From a virus, in the IMG/VR virus record IMGVR_UViG_3300033990_000306, positions 1-64,000 of that record: a stretch of 64,000 nt of DNA; one strand, written 5' to 3'. Numbering within the stretch: position 1 is the first letter of the stretch; each line of letters begins with the position of its first letter. The position numbers were made by a program, and so were the translations under genes. Positions 14,436-23,527 of the stretch are shown one piece after another. The notes beneath the pieces were generated by a model. That model was not told the origin of the DNA. It did not search any database and saw only the letters and a program-made list of their open reading frames with translations.

Positions 14436-15407
14436 TTGAAAGCGAAAGTTTTAATTACTGGGGTTTCTGGACAGGACGGCAAGTTATTGAGTGAGTTTCT
14501 TCTTGAGAAGGATTATGAAATATATGGGCTAGTAAGAAGAATTGCTGATAGGAAGTTTACTAAGGAAGGGGTAAATGTTATAGAGGGGGACATAAGAGAC
14601 ACCTCTTTAATAGAGAGTATTGTAGCTAAGTATAAGTTTGATGAAATTTATCATTTGGCTTCTATTTCTGACGTAGCTTATTCTTTTGAGCATCCTGCGG
14701 AGGTTTATGACGTAAATATTAATGGGACACTTAATTTGCTTAATGCTATAAGAAAGACTAACATAGCCTCATTTTATTTTGCTGGTACTAGTGAAATGTT
14801 TGGGAAACCCACTACAAAACCACAGACAGAAGATTATCCTATGGAGCCAGTAAGCCCATATGGAGTTTCAAAACTTGCTGGGTACTGGAGTTCTAATTTG
14901 TATAGGCAAGCTTATAATTTGCCTATTTATTGTGGAATATTATATAACCACGAGAGTAAGTATAGACCTGAGAATTTTGTAACTACAAAAATAATTAAGG
15001 GAGTAAAGAGGTATATTAAGACAGGAGTTAAATTTTCTCTTGGGAATATAATGGCTTTAAAGGACTGGGGTTATGCTCCTGAATACGTCAGGGGAATGTA
15101 TGAAATGGTTCATAATGCTCCGACACCTAGTGATTATATTTTAGCTACAAATGAGCAACATAGTGTAAAAGAGTTTCTTGATGAAGTAGTAAAGTTAGCA
15201 GGTATAGATAGAATGTATGTTGATGAGAGTCTTTATGACGTTACTACTAATTTTCCAGTAGTTACTTTTGAGAAGAGTTTGTATAGACCTAATGAGGCTG
15301 ACAATTATATGGGCGAATATTATAAAGCTTTTAAAGATTTTGGCTGGAAGCCTACTATAAGGTTTAAAGAATTAGTTAGAAAATTGTATGAAGAAATAGA
15401 GGTGTAA
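14436..15407 (+). CDS. NAD(P)-dependent sugar-nucleotide dehydratase/epimerase (GDP-mannose 4,6-dehydratase-like)
   Basis: An extended short-chain dehydrogenase/reductase of 323 residues. The N-terminal GVSGQDG is typical of GDP-mannose 4,6-dehydratase (cofactor-binding glycine motif). Further on are AGTSEMFG with the catalytic Ser/Thr-Glu region and YGVSK (the YxxxK pair). The start is TTG 14436, placed by GAGGGTGAG upstream. It probably makes a 4-keto-6-deoxy sugar nucleotide for glycosylation, together with the glycosyltransferase that follows two bases later. Confidence 0.8.
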   Translation: MKAKVLITGVSGQDGKLLSEFLLEKDYEIYGLVRRIADRKFTKEGVNVIEGDIRDTSLIESIVAKYKFDEIYHLASISDVAYSFEHPAEVYDVNINGTLNLLNAIRKTNIASFYFAGTSEMFGKPTTKPQTEDYPMEPVSPYGVSKLAGYWSSNLYRQAYNLPIYCGILYNHESKYRPENFVTTKIIKGVKRYIKTGVKFSLGNIMALKDWGYAPEYVRGMYEMVHNAPTPSDYILATNEQHSVKEFLDEVVKLAGIDRMYVDESLYDVTTNFPVVTFEKSLYRPNEADNYMGEYYKAFKDFGWKPTIRFKELVRKLYEEIEV

Positions 15408-15409
15408 GT

Positions 15410-16432
15410 ATGAAAGACGTAGTTAATATTTTTGCTCCTTATAATGTGTCATCGCCTAGTTCATTTCTTACTCAAGCATTTAGGCTTGGAGGAGAGTTGT
15501 TTGGTAGAGGGTATGAAGTTAATTTTTACAATATTTATGACCATAATGAGGTTGCTAAAGGAGCTTATAATATTTATATGCCTTTTCATTATTCAGTAAC
15601 TTACGAGGGCAAACATAAAATTCCTCCATATGCTAATGACACATTTCCAGATTTGGCTAAGTTAGATTTTGATGTAGAGCCTAATGCTATTCTAGTAGGT
15701 ATTGCTGACAAGGAGAAGGTTAGTGAAAAAGTTTTAGAGAAGGTTAAAGAGAAGAATTATGACACATTTATAGTTTCAAGTATTATGCAGAAGAACATAT
15801 TTAACTTGCCGAAAACTAGAGTAATACCGTGGACACTTCCTTCTGATTTTAATATGTACCAACCCATATTGCAGTCTAATGAAAAAGTGCCGATATTTTT
15901 TATTGATGCTCATACTGACTATATAAGGAGAGGGGTTGACATTGCTTTTAAAGTGTTTGACAAGTTGTATGAGGAGAATTATAAATTTGCGGTTATTGTG
16001 CATAAGTGGAATAAGGAGTTTACTTTGGGGAAAAGAGCATATTCAGTTACGGAGTTTGATGGGTATATGAATGATTTTACTTATTATGGAATGTTGAAGT
16101 CTTGCACTCATTTTCTTTCGCCCTTGAGAGGAGGAAGCTTTGAAATAAGTACGTTGGAGGCGTTGGCTTCTGGGCTTACAGTTATTATTCCAGAGGGGTC
16201 TCCGAGTTCAGAAATTCCTCTGAGTAAGGATGATGTTTATTGGTGTCAGTATAATAGTAATAAAATTGAGACGTGGGATAATATTTTTCATATGGGCAAA
16301 ATGAAAGACATAGATTTTAATTCAGTTTTGGAAGCTACTAGGAAAAGTCTTGAGAAGCCTAAAGTTATACAGAAGAATAATTATTTGAGAAATTATAATA
16401 TGAGTAAATGGGCGACTAAGTATTTAGACTGA
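15410..16432 (+). CDS. Glycosyltransferase, GT4-like
   Basis: A 340-residue, two-domain GT-B-type protein. The C-terminal half has SPLRGGSFEISTLEALASG, the E-x7-E-like nucleotide-sugar site of GT4 enzymes, followed by VIIPEGSPSSE. The N-terminal acceptor domain is diverged. It follows the dehydratase gene at a 2-nt gap, so both probably serve one pathway that decorates virion proteins or the host surface. Confidence 0.7.
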   Translation: MKDVVNIFAPYNVSSPSSFLTQAFRLGGELFGRGYEVNFYNIYDHNEVAKGAYNIYMPFHYSVTYEGKHKIPPYANDTFPDLAKLDFDVEPNAILVGIADKEKVSEKVLEKVKEKNYDTFIVSSIMQKNIFNLPKTRVIPWTLPSDFNMYQPILQSNEKVPIFFIDAHTDYIRRGVDIAFKVFDKLYEENYKFAVIVHKWNKEFTLGKRAYSVTEFDGYMNDFTYYGMLKSCTHFLSPLRGGSFEISTLEALASGLTVIIPEGSPSSEIPLSKDDVYWCQYNSNKIETWDNIFHMGKMKDIDFNSVLEATRKSLEKPKVIQKNNYLRNYNMSKWATKYLD

Positions 16433-16437
16433 AAATG

Positions 16438-16445
16438 TTTAAATA
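16438..16445 (+). promoter_or_regulatory. TATA box, leaderless promoter
   Basis: TTTAAATA lies 28 nt before ATG 16466. Confidence 0.55.
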
Positions 16446-16465
16446 TTGTACAATAATACAAGGTT

Positions 16466-17248
16466 ATGTCTACACATATAGAAGCAAGTGTTTTACCAAT
16501 AGAAGTAAGCTGGTCTTGGGTTAGTACTACACAGGGAGTAGTTAATTGGAAATTTAAAAACCCTAATAACGTGCCATTGAATTTTGTTTTAGTTAGAGGA
16601 GTATCTACAGCAAATTCAACTACTTACCCACAGAATATTTATTTGTTTGGGGACGCCTTTTACCCACTATATTATTACGATTTTGGGACTCAATTTCAGT
16701 CTGGTCAGCCAACTCCATTAAAGAGTTCCATTGTTCAGCCTCCTCTAGCTGTATTTCAGGCTCCTAATGGAAATCTACAGGCAGGCTTTATATTTACTCT
16801 AGGGGCAAATGGTTCTTGGAATATGAATGAAGGAGGGTTCGTTGGTATTGAGCCAGCAGGAATAAGTACTGTTATAGTTTCATATTCTCAGACTACTAAG
16901 TTTAGTATAAATTACAACAAACAAATTTCTTGTCAGCAGTACAATTCTCAGGCAGGAACTAATTATCCTTGTCCCCCAGACCCATTCGTAGTTGAGAGTG
17001 CTATGTTTTTGCTTCCTACTAATATCCCTAGTGAAGTTCCAAATGACATAATAACAGAGGTTGGAAGTTCTTCTGGTGGAGGAAGTAGTGGAAATATTGA
17101 TTCTTGTATAACTGGGTTAATTGACGCTATACTTGGAGGGAACATAAAGCAAGTAGTAGAGAATTTGACTTGTATATTCGGGGGAATAGACACTTCTACT
17201 CAGGTAGAGCTTAGAGGTAGATTGGAGGAATTGAGGAGTAAACTATAA
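16466..17248 (+). CDS. Probable virion surface protein, 260 aa
   Basis: The first 200 residues are rich in S, T, N, G and aromatic residues, typical of beta-sandwich virion proteins. A Gly/Ser linker (GSSSGGGSSG) then leads to a C-terminal helical part with two Cys (DSCITGL, LTCIFGG) and a coiled end (ELRGRLEELRSKL). It has its own leaderless promoter and lies just before the giant fibre. A spike or fibre-base role is plausible. Confidence 0.5.
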   Translation: MSTHIEASVLPIEVSWSWVSTTQGVVNWKFKNPNNVPLNFVLVRGVSTANSTTYPQNIYLFGDAFYPLYYYDFGTQFQSGQPTPLKSSIVQPPLAVFQAPNGNLQAGFIFTLGANGSWNMNEGGFVGIEPAGISTVIVSYSQTTKFSINYNKQISCQQYNSQAGTNYPCPPDPFVVESAMFLLPTNIPSEVPNDIITEVGSSSGGGSSGNIDSCITGLIDAILGGNIKQVVENLTCIFGGIDTSTQVELRGRLEELRSKL

Positions 17249-17249
17249 G

Positions 17250-17257
17250 TTTAAATA
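17250..17257 (+). promoter_or_regulatory. TATA box, leaderless promoter
   Basis: TTTAAATA lies 30 nt before ATG 17280. Confidence 0.5.
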
Positions 17258-17279
17258 TAGTTTATTATTTTATTGTTAA

Positions 17280-17435
17280 ATGTGTAAGAATTGTATTAAT
17301 GACTTGGTAGACGAGTGTACTTGTTTGTGTGAGGATGACGATTTAGAAGTTCTTAGTTTTAAAGACGTATTTGGTTATCGTTGTAAGAAGTGCGGGGACT
17401 ATATTTATTTAGAGAAATTTGCAGAGGGAGTATAA
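17280..17435 (+). CDS. Small zinc-ribbon protein, 51 aa
   Basis: ATG 17280 to TAA 17433-17435. The N-terminus has CKNC and CTCLC; near the C-terminus is GYRCKKCGDYIYLE. The second half matches the small zinc proteins at 1 and 362 (GY-K/R-C-x2-C then aromatics). It has a leaderless promoter of its own. Its position just before the fibre suggests a regulator or virion accessory, but this is a guess. Confidence 0.6.
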   Translation: MCKNCINDLVDECTCLCEDDDLEVLSFKDVFGYRCKKCGDYIYLEKFAEGV

Positions 17436-17438
17436 AAG

Positions 17439-17446
17439 TTTATAAT
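17439..17446 (+). promoter_or_regulatory. TATA box, leaderless promoter of the fibre gene
   Basis: TTTATAAT lies 29 nt before ATG 17468. Confidence 0.55.
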
Positions 17447-17467
17447 ACGCTTTAATATTGGCATACA

Positions 17468-20400
17468 ATGACTGGTATATTTGTTGGTTACAATATTAAA
17501 ACTGGCGAAGGGCTAAGTTTTATTTCTTCTACTAATACTTTAGAGAATACTGGTGTTCTTAGTTTACAGGGAGATACTGGAAGTTTAAGTTTAGTTTCTG
17601 GTACTGGGATTAGTATTAGTGGGCTAACAATAACCAACACAGGACTTATTAGTGCTAATGCAGGGAGTGGTATAAGTGTAAGCGGCAGTAACCCTCTTAC
17701 AATAACCAATACTGGAGTTTTAAGTTTACAGGGAGATACAGGGACTTTATCTCTTGGGGCTGGGAGTGGTATAGGAATATCAGGACTTACCATAAGTAAT
17801 ACAGGAGTTTTGGGCGTAGGGGGAGGAACAACAAACTACTTAAGTGGGAGTATAAAATTAGTAGCTGGGTCTGATATTGATATAACTCAGTCAGGTCAAG
17901 ACATAACTATAGCAAATACTTATAGCTATAGTCTTCCTAATACAGTTTTAACTTCTTCTTCTACTTACGTTAAAACATTGCAGGGAGATAGTGGGGAATT
18001 ATCATTAACTGCTGGTACTGGAATAGGTATATCAGGGCTCACTATAAGCAATACTGGGGTTACTTCTTTAGCTGGAAGTACTACAATAAGTGTTAGTGGG
18101 AGTGTTGGAGGAATAACAGTAAAGGGATTATATGAAGCGGGTAGTGGGCTTAGTTTAAGCGGGGCTACTTTTACTAATACTGGGGTGTTAGGTATTGGGG
18201 GAGGGACTACTTCTTATTTAAGTGGGGACGTTAAGTTAGTTAATGGGAGTAATATAAGTATAACTCAGAGTGGGCAAGACATAACAATAGCTAATACTTA
18301 TTCTTACACTTTGCCTAGTAGTGTGTTGACTAATAGTAGTACTTATGTGAAGACATTACAGGGAAGTTCTGGGGCTCTTAGTTTGACTGCTGGAACAGGT
18401 ATAGGAATTTCTGGGCTTATTATAAGTAATACTGGAATAATTAATTTGAGTGCGGGGAGTGGTATTAGTGTTAGTGGGAATGAAATTACTAATACAGGAG
18501 TGCTTGGAGTTGGAGGGGGAACGACAGCATACCTTAGTGGAGACATAAAGTTAGTTGCTGGGAATAGTATTAGCATTAGTCAGGGTACTGACACTATAAC
18601 AATAGAAAATACTTATAGTCCTCCTACTAATATTCTTACAAGTAGTTCTACTTATGTTAAGACTTTAGACGGTAGTAGTGGTGCATTGACTCTAGGCTCT
18701 GGCACAGGTATTAGTATTTCAGGACTGACAATAAGTAATACTGGAGTGACTTCACTTTCAGCAGGAACAGGAATTTCTTTATCGGGTTCTACTGGCGGTA
18801 TTACAATAACTAATACGGGGATAATTTCATTAACTGCTGGGAATGGTATATCAGTTAGTGGTTCTTCCATATCAATGTCTGGAAGTTATAGTGGAAATTT
18901 TGATTTGTCTGGTTCTTTAATTCTACCTTATGGTAATACTATTGGGTATGGTGGAGCAATAAATCTGACTGGAAATACTACTGGTGGAGAAGTTTCTGAG
19001 ATTTATTTTCAATCAGCAGGAAATACAAATTCGGATTATGGAATAATTGCTTACCACGATACTATGCCGAATTATGCATTTTGGGGAGCAAGCTCGGAAA
19101 ATAGTGTTTTAGAAATAGCAGCAGGTAACGACTCAAGAAATGGTGATTCAGATATTATTTTGCTCAACGCTACTGCCGCAGTTGTTATAGATGGTGGGAA
19201 TACAAACAATCCCGGGTTTTATAATCAAAATGCTGCAAATCTTATAGTTTTGGGTGAGATATATACAGGAACATCGTCATCAACTGGAAGTCTAACAGTC
19301 AGAAATACTCTTGACAATGGTTCTGGAGATATGTCTATAGCTGGAACATTATCAGTAGCAGGAGAAATTTCAGGGGGAAGCTATAATTTAGTAGGCGGAA
19401 CAGGTATTTCTTTTAGCGGAATTACTATAACAAACACGGGTATTATTTCAGCGTCAGCAGGAAATGGAATTAGTGTAAGTGGAAGTGACCCTTTAACAAT
19501 AACTAACACAGGTGTATTGGGTGTTGGCGGAGGAACGACTTTATACTTAACTGGTGACATTAAATTTATAGCTGGTAGTGATATAAGTATAACACAATCT
19601 GGGCAAGATATAACTATTGCTAATACATATTCTTACACTTTACCTAGTTCAGTTTTGACTAACAGCAGTACTTATGTAAAAACTTTACAAGGGAATAGTG
19701 GAACGGTCTCTTTTACTGCTGGAAGTGGAATAAGTATTAGTGACTTAACTTTTAGTAATACTGGGGTTTTAGGACTGGGCGGAGGGACAACCGCATATTT
19801 AACAGGAAATATTGAGTTGAAGGCTGGAAATAGTATAAGTATTAGTCAGAGTGTTGATACTATAACCATAACCAACACTTATACACCTCCTGCAAATATT
19901 CTTACGAATAGTTCAACCTATGTTAAAACTTTAGATGGCAGTAGTGGAGCTTTAAGTCTTGGGAGTGGAAGTGGAATAAGTATTTCAGGGTTAACAATAA
20001 CCAATACTGGAGTGTTGGGTGTAGGAGGAGGGACTACAAGTTACTTGACAGGAGATGTTAAGTTTGTAGCTGGAAGTAATATAGACATTACTCAGTCTGG
20101 TCAGGACATAACAATAGCAAATACATATAGTTATACTCTGCCTAGTACAGTACTTACTAGTAGTTCTACCTATGTTAAAACATTACAGGGGAGTAGTGGG
20201 GTTTTATCATTATCTGCGGGTACTGGAATTAGTATTAGCGGGTTGACAATAACTAACACGGAGCCTAATGTTGATTACCCTGCCCAGAGTAATACTTGGA
20301 GTGCTTTACAGACTTTCGGGGATAATATTAGTTTTATGGGAGAGCAGGTTAGTGGGAGTACTATTTCTGCTGGGAGTTTTCTATATGACAATGGAACGAA

Positions 20401-21067
20401 TTTTGTTAGACAGAGTTTAGCTGGAGGAACGGGTATTAGTGTTTCTGACTATACTATAACAAATACTGGAGTAACTTCTTTAGCTTCTGGTACAGGTATT
20501 TCTTTATCAGGAAGTACTGGAGGAGTTACAGTAACTAATACAGGTGTAACTTCATTGCAGGGCTATACGGGAGGACTATCTTTAAGTGCAGGAAGTGGTA
20601 TTAGTATTTCTGGGTTGACTATAAGAAATACTGGTATTATTAGTGCTAGTGCGGGAAATGGTATTAGTATAAGTGGTACAAATCCTTTGAGTATTTCTAT
20701 GAGTGGAACTTATAGCGGAAGTATGACTTTAAATGGGGGTATGACTCTTGGGGGAGTATTAAATTTAAATAACAACTATTGGCAAGGTTTTGGTTCATAT
20801 GAGTATTTGCCGAATCCCGGTAATATGAGTGGTGCAATAAGAATGATATATTTAAATGGTAGTAGTATGTTTAATAATACATCACCACACGATGTTTTTT
20901 GTATTGTTATATCACAAGGTTTTGTAACTAGTGGTAGTTATTGGAATCAATTGACATATGCAGGCTCGTATGTTTCAATGATAATATTGTATCCTAATAA
21001 TTACATACAAAATGCATCAGGCGGTACAACTTCAATATTTGCTATAGAAATAGATAATGTAGGTTAA
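17468..21067 (+). CDS. Giant repetitive tail-fibre/adhesin, 1199 aa
   Basis: Built from many degenerate repeats of a G-x-G-I-S-I-S-G-L-T-I-x-N-T-G type, with a recurring longer unit (GVGGGTTxYLSG, then QSGQDITIANTYSY). Such repeats form fibrous beta-structures in phage fibres. The repeats are interrupted by a non-repetitive module (about residues 490-640) with DYGIIAYHD and FWGASSENS. The protein ends in a non-repetitive domain (about 1085-1199) suited to a receptor-binding tip. Both non-repeat parts differ from the repeats in codon use (more A- and C-ending codons). It is likely a trimeric receptor-binding fibre. Confidence 0.75.
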   Translation: MTGIFVGYNIKTGEGLSFISSTNTLENTGVLSLQGDTGSLSLVSGTGISISGLTITNTGLISANAGSGISVSGSNPLTITNTGVLSLQGDTGTLSLGAGSGIGISGLTISNTGVLGVGGGTTNYLSGSIKLVAGSDIDITQSGQDITIANTYSYSLPNTVLTSSSTYVKTLQGDSGELSLTAGTGIGISGLTISNTGVTSLAGSTTISVSGSVGGITVKGLYEAGSGLSLSGATFTNTGVLGIGGGTTSYLSGDVKLVNGSNISITQSGQDITIANTYSYTLPSSVLTNSSTYVKTLQGSSGALSLTAGTGIGISGLIISNTGIINLSAGSGISVSGNEITNTGVLGVGGGTTAYLSGDIKLVAGNSISISQGTDTITIENTYSPPTNILTSSSTYVKTLDGSSGALTLGSGTGISISGLTISNTGVTSLSAGTGISLSGSTGGITITNTGIISLTAGNGISVSGSSISMSGSYSGNFDLSGSLILPYGNTIGYGGAINLTGNTTGGEVSEIYFQSAGNTNSDYGIIAYHDTMPNYAFWGASSENSVLEIAAGNDSRNGDSDIILLNATAAVVIDGGNTNNPGFYNQNAANLIVLGEIYTGTSSSTGSLTVRNTLDNGSGDMSIAGTLSVAGEISGGSYNLVGGTGISFSGITITNTGIISASAGNGISVSGSDPLTITNTGVLGVGGGTTLYLTGDIKFIAGSDISITQSGQDITIANTYSYTLPSSVLTNSSTYVKTLQGNSGTVSFTAGSGISISDLTFSNTGVLGLGGGTTAYLTGNIELKAGNSISISQSVDTITITNTYTPPANILTNSSTYVKTLDGSSGALSLGSGSGISISGLTITNTGVLGVGGGTTSYLTGDVKFVAGSNIDITQSGQDITIANTYSYTLPSTVLTSSSTYVKTLQGSSGVLSLSAGTGISISGLTITNTEPNVDYPAQSNTWSALQTFGDNISFMGEQVSGSTISAGSFLYDNGTNFVRQSLAGGTGISVSDYTITNTGVTSLASGTGISLSGSTGGVTVTNTGVTSLQGYTGGLSLSAGSGISISGLTIRNTGIISASAGNGISISGTNPLSISMSGTYSGSMTLNGGMTLGGVLNLNNNYWQGFGSYEYLPNPGNMSGAIRMIYLNGSSMFNNTSPHDVFCIVISQGFVTSGSYWNQLTYAGSYVSMIILYPNNYIQNASGGTTSIFAIEIDNVG

Positions 21068-21109
21068 GGAAAATGAAAAAAGTTTTAAATAAAACAATTA
21101 ATAGAAATC

Positions 21110-21117
21110 TTTATAAT
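21110..21117 (+). promoter_or_regulatory. TATA box, leaderless promoter
   Basis: TTTATAAT lies 28 nt before ATG 21138. Confidence 0.55.
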
Positions 21118-21137
21118 ACTACTCTTAATACAGTTTT

Positions 21138-21371
21138 ATGACAGACTTGGAAGAGTTAAGAAAGCAGTTGCAGGATTCTATGAAGAAAATTATGGAGAGT
21201 TACAATGTTGCCAAAGAGGCTTCTACTTCTCTTTACGAGAAGACAGTAAGTTCATTGGTGGGTAACATTGACTTCCTAATGAAAGAAGTTGAAAGGCTTA
21301 ACATAGAAATAAAGCAACTTAAAGAGAAAGACAATGACAATAAAGAAACTAGCAAAGAAACTTCTAACTGA
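21138..21371 (+). CDS. Coiled-coil protein, 77 aa
   Basis: Almost wholly helical with heptad-like spacing (LEELRKQLQDSMKKI, then VERLNIEIKQLKEK) and a polar tail. Lying directly after the fibre gene, it could be a fibre chaperone or a small virion protein. It overlaps the next small gene in another frame. Confidence 0.55.
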   Translation: MTDLEELRKQLQDSMKKIMESYNVAKEASTSLYEKTVSSLVGNIDFLMKEVERLNIEIKQLKEKDNDNKETSKETSN

Positions 21372-21480
21372 AATTAGGGCGGGCATTGCTGGGCAGGAAG
21401 TTTATGTTTGCGAGGATTGTGGAGAAGCGTTTGAGACTGACAGGGAATTATTCTTGCATAGAGTAGAAAATCATAGGTGA
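21334..21480 (+). CDS. Small C2H2 zinc-finger protein, 48 aa
   Basis: ATG 21334 to TGA 21478-21480. A basic N-terminal helix (KKLAKKLLTEIR) is followed by a single finger: CEDCGEAFETDRELFLHR then H, a proper C-x2-C-x12-H-x5-H. Small single C2H2 proteins are common in archaeal viruses, where they bind DNA and can act as regulators. It overlaps the coiled-coil gene by 38 nt. Confidence 0.65.
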   Translation: MTIKKLAKKLLTEIRAGIAGQEVYVCEDCGEAFETDRELFLHRVENHR

Positions 21481-21497
21481 ATAATATGGTAGGAGTT

Positions 21498-21932
21498 ATG
21501 ACTGACAAAGAAATATTAGAATACATTAAAGTGGGCAAACTTATAGCTGTTAATTTTAACGAAAAGAATTTAACGCCAAACGGCTATGACCTTTCAGCAA
21601 AATTAATGAATTTTACTGAGCTTGACCCAACATTAAAAGTTTACAAAATTATGACAGACGAATACCTGAAAATACCAGAAGATATAGTTGGGAGAATGTA
21701 TTTAAAGTCTCGTTACTGTAGAAAAGGAGTTTGGGGTAGTTTTGGGTTTATTGATGCTGGATTTGAGGGAGCAATAGAGTTTACTTTATTTAATTTTCCT
21801 AAAGAAGAGTTTGAGGGAAAGACCGACTCAATTCCTCTAGTCCAAGTAATTTTTGAGAAATTGGGCAAGAATGTAGAAAAGAGTTATGCTAAGAGGAGTG
21901 GGAATTTTCAGTTTACGGGTTTAGAAATATAA
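21498..21932 (+). CDS. dcd: dCTP deaminase / dUTPase-family protein
   Basis: A 144-residue member of the trimeric dCTP deaminase-dUTPase superfamily. PNGYDLSAK matches the YDL substrate-site block, RMYLKSRYCRKGVWG matches the RSSxxRxG block, and GFIDAGFEGAIEF matches the D-x-G-F-x-G block. It would convert dCTP to dUTP (and perhaps dUMP), feeding thymidylate synthesis or lowering dUTP. I chose ATG 21498 because the family starts with a M-x-D-x-E-I motif and AGGAG lies 5 nt upstream; GTG 21477 and ATG 21486 are alternatives. Confidence 0.75.
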   Translation: MTDKEILEYIKVGKLIAVNFNEKNLTPNGYDLSAKLMNFTELDPTLKVYKIMTDEYLKIPEDIVGRMYLKSRYCRKGVWGSFGFIDAGFEGAIEFTLFNFPKEEFEGKTDSIPLVQVIFEKLGKNVEKSYAKRSGNFQFTGLEI

Positions 21933-21964
21933 ATATTTAAGTATATTAATGTTATAACTGGGTT

Positions 21965-22327
21965 ATGAAAGAAGTAGAAGTTTATGTTAGCAAGAGTTTT
22001 GTAGAGGAGTTAAAAGGAGATTTCCTTAAGTTTATGGAGTTTAATTCTAGACTCTATGGTATTTTTGGAAATTGGAAGAGAATGACCACATTTGAGCCCT
22101 TTGTTGACCAGACAGTTTTGTATGGGGCAAACTTGGTTAAATACCGTATTCCGGCAAAACTAGGAATGCTTATAGGTGTAAAGAAACTTTGTTTGGCTTA
22201 TGGGGCTTCTAATTTTATATTTGCGGAAAAGAAAATAAAAGAAGAAAAATATGTTAATTGGAATGAGTTAATGGAAAAATTATTTGAAGAGTTTAAAGTT
22301 TTGGGAGAGAAGGAGCAGGAACACTAG
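21965..22327 (+). CDS. Hypothetical protein, 120 aa
   Basis: Has a TATA-like TTTAAGTA at 21936, 29 nt before the ATG, so it is probably leaderless. It is basic, mixed alpha/beta, and ends in a charged helix. I recognise no motif. Its 3' end overlaps the 3' end of the only minus-strand gene by 35 nt. Confidence 0.55.
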   Translation: MKEVEVYVSKSFVEELKGDFLKFMEFNSRLYGIFGNWKRMTTFEPFVDQTVLYGANLVKYRIPAKLGMLIGVKKLCLAYGASNFIFAEKKIKEEKYVNWNELMEKLFEEFKVLGEKEQEH

Positions 22328-23009
22328 CTTCTTGTTTCTTTTTAAGTTCCTCTTGTCTTGCCATAATTTCTTCTATTGACATTGGCGGTTCTAGAGGAAT
22401 AGTCTTATAGTGAGCTACTCTTATTCTTGGGTCACAACCTATTTTAGCGTCATATTTCTTTCTTGAGGTTCGGCAGAAATTATATTCTTCTGAGGTCTGA
22501 TTAGTGTATTGAGTATATAGTGGTATAAATTCTCCAGAGACCAACCCATATTGACTGATGGGCTTTAGTTGTTTCATTAGGTTATAGCTAATTCCAGCTA
22601 GAGTAAAACTACCAGCTTCAATTTCAAACGTCTTAAAGTCTGCTATATGTTTTGGGTAAGTAAACCCTTTCTCAAGAGGAGAAATTAATACATTACCGTC
22701 AAGCCCTCTTACTGGGGCTACTACTATATCAAACTCTTCGAAGTCTTCAAGAAGATATTTTATTGTCGTAGCATAATCAGTCATTGGAAGGGCATCGTGG
22801 TCTAACATTATTAGATTTCTTTTAGCCTTTAAAGCTCCACTTATTAACTGACTTCTGTTTACGTCAACTCTATTAGACTGGGAAATCAAAGGCATTACAG
22901 GGCTACCACTCATCCACCTAATAAGGTGAGAATAAAACTGGGTATAGCCCAAATGTCCGGCTGGCACTCCTAGTAAAAATTCTTTGCTTTCTAACACTTT
23001 CTTTACCAT
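22293..23009 (-). CDS. Glycosyltransferase-like protein (GT-A type), the only minus-strand gene
   Basis: A 238-residue protein on the minus strand. LIMLDHDALPM contains a D-x-D motif as in the metal-binding site of GT-A glycosyltransferases, preceded by an SQLISGALKAKRN helix. The middle (DIVVAPVRGLDG) fits the same fold. A Pro/Lys-rich tail follows. It converges with the gene at 21965 and diverges from that at 23079, so it has its own promoter region at about 23010-23050. It probably glycosylates a virion or host component; substrate unknown. Confidence 0.6.
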   Translation of the reverse strand: MVKKVLESKEFLLGVPAGHLGYTQFYSHLIRWMSGSPVMPLISQSNRVDVNRSQLISGALKAKRNLIMLDHDALPMTDYATTIKYLLEDFEEFDIVVAPVRGLDGNVLISPLEKGFTYPKHIADFKTFEIEAGSFTLAGISYNLMKQLKPISQYGLVSGEFIPLYTQYTNQTSEEYNFCRTSRKKYDAKIGCDPRIRVAHYKTIPLEPPMSIEEIMARQEELKKKQEASVPAPSLPKL

Positions 23010-23050
23010 AGCACTAAATTAATAACTTATTATTAAAGTTAATCAAATAA

Positions 23051-23058
23051 TTTAATAG
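23051..23058 (+). promoter_or_regulatory. TATA box, leaderless promoter
   Basis: TTTAATAG lies 28 nt before ATG 23079, in the divergent region with the minus-strand gene. Confidence 0.45.
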
Positions 23059-23078
23059 GAGGAATATATTACTGTAGT

Positions 23079-23489
23079 ATGGAGGGGAGAGTTATTATTA
23101 AGAGGAATGGAGAGGTAGTTGCGGAGAAAGAGAATTTAATTGTTAATAGTGGGGTTGAGCAATTAGCTAAACTTATTAATGGGGAAAGTACTATTTCTTT
23201 TAACTATATGGGAATAGGAACTTCCGCTACGACACCTTCTTCCACCCAAACTTCGTTAGGGAGTCAAGTAGCAATAGTGAAAACTACTAATAGTTTAGCA
23301 ACTACAAGAGTTAGTAATGACACTTGTTTGTTTCAGGCTACTTTTAGTTTTAGTACTAGTTATGCTTTGACTGAAATTGGACTATTTACTTCTTCTACTT
23401 CGGGTATAATGCTCAATAGAACACTCATAGGGACAGTTAATGTGTCTTCTGGGATAGATGTTTCTGTACTATGGCAAGTTGTCGTCTAA
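23079..23489 (+). CDS. Virion surface/tail-associated protein, 136 aa (paralogue of 10333)
   Basis: Shares with the 10333 protein the order RNG/PTG strand pair, AKLINGES, YMGIGTSATTPS, RVSNDTC, ALTEIGLF, and a final WQVVV. The two genes lie 12 kb apart, so this is an old duplication. The family is common near phage fibre genes. Function in the virion is not known. Confidence 0.6.
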   Translation: MEGRVIIKRNGEVVAEKENLIVNSGVEQLAKLINGESTISFNYMGIGTSATTPSSTQTSLGSQVAIVKTTNSLATTRVSNDTCLFQATFSFSTSYALTEIGLFTSSTSGIMLNRTLIGTVNVSSGIDVSVLWQVVV

Positions 23490-23527
23490 TGAATTATAAA
23501 TTTGACCTGAATAAAAATGTCGAGACA

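Noticed and set aside
17488-18870. Several minus-strand frames opposite the fibre gene, rich in Pro and Val
   Set aside because: They mirror the repetitive fibre codons and carry no start signals.
17468-21067. Possible CRISPR-like or DNA-level tandem repeat array
   Set aside because: The repeats are protein repeats with variable spacing and drifting DNA sequence, not identical repeats with unique spacers.
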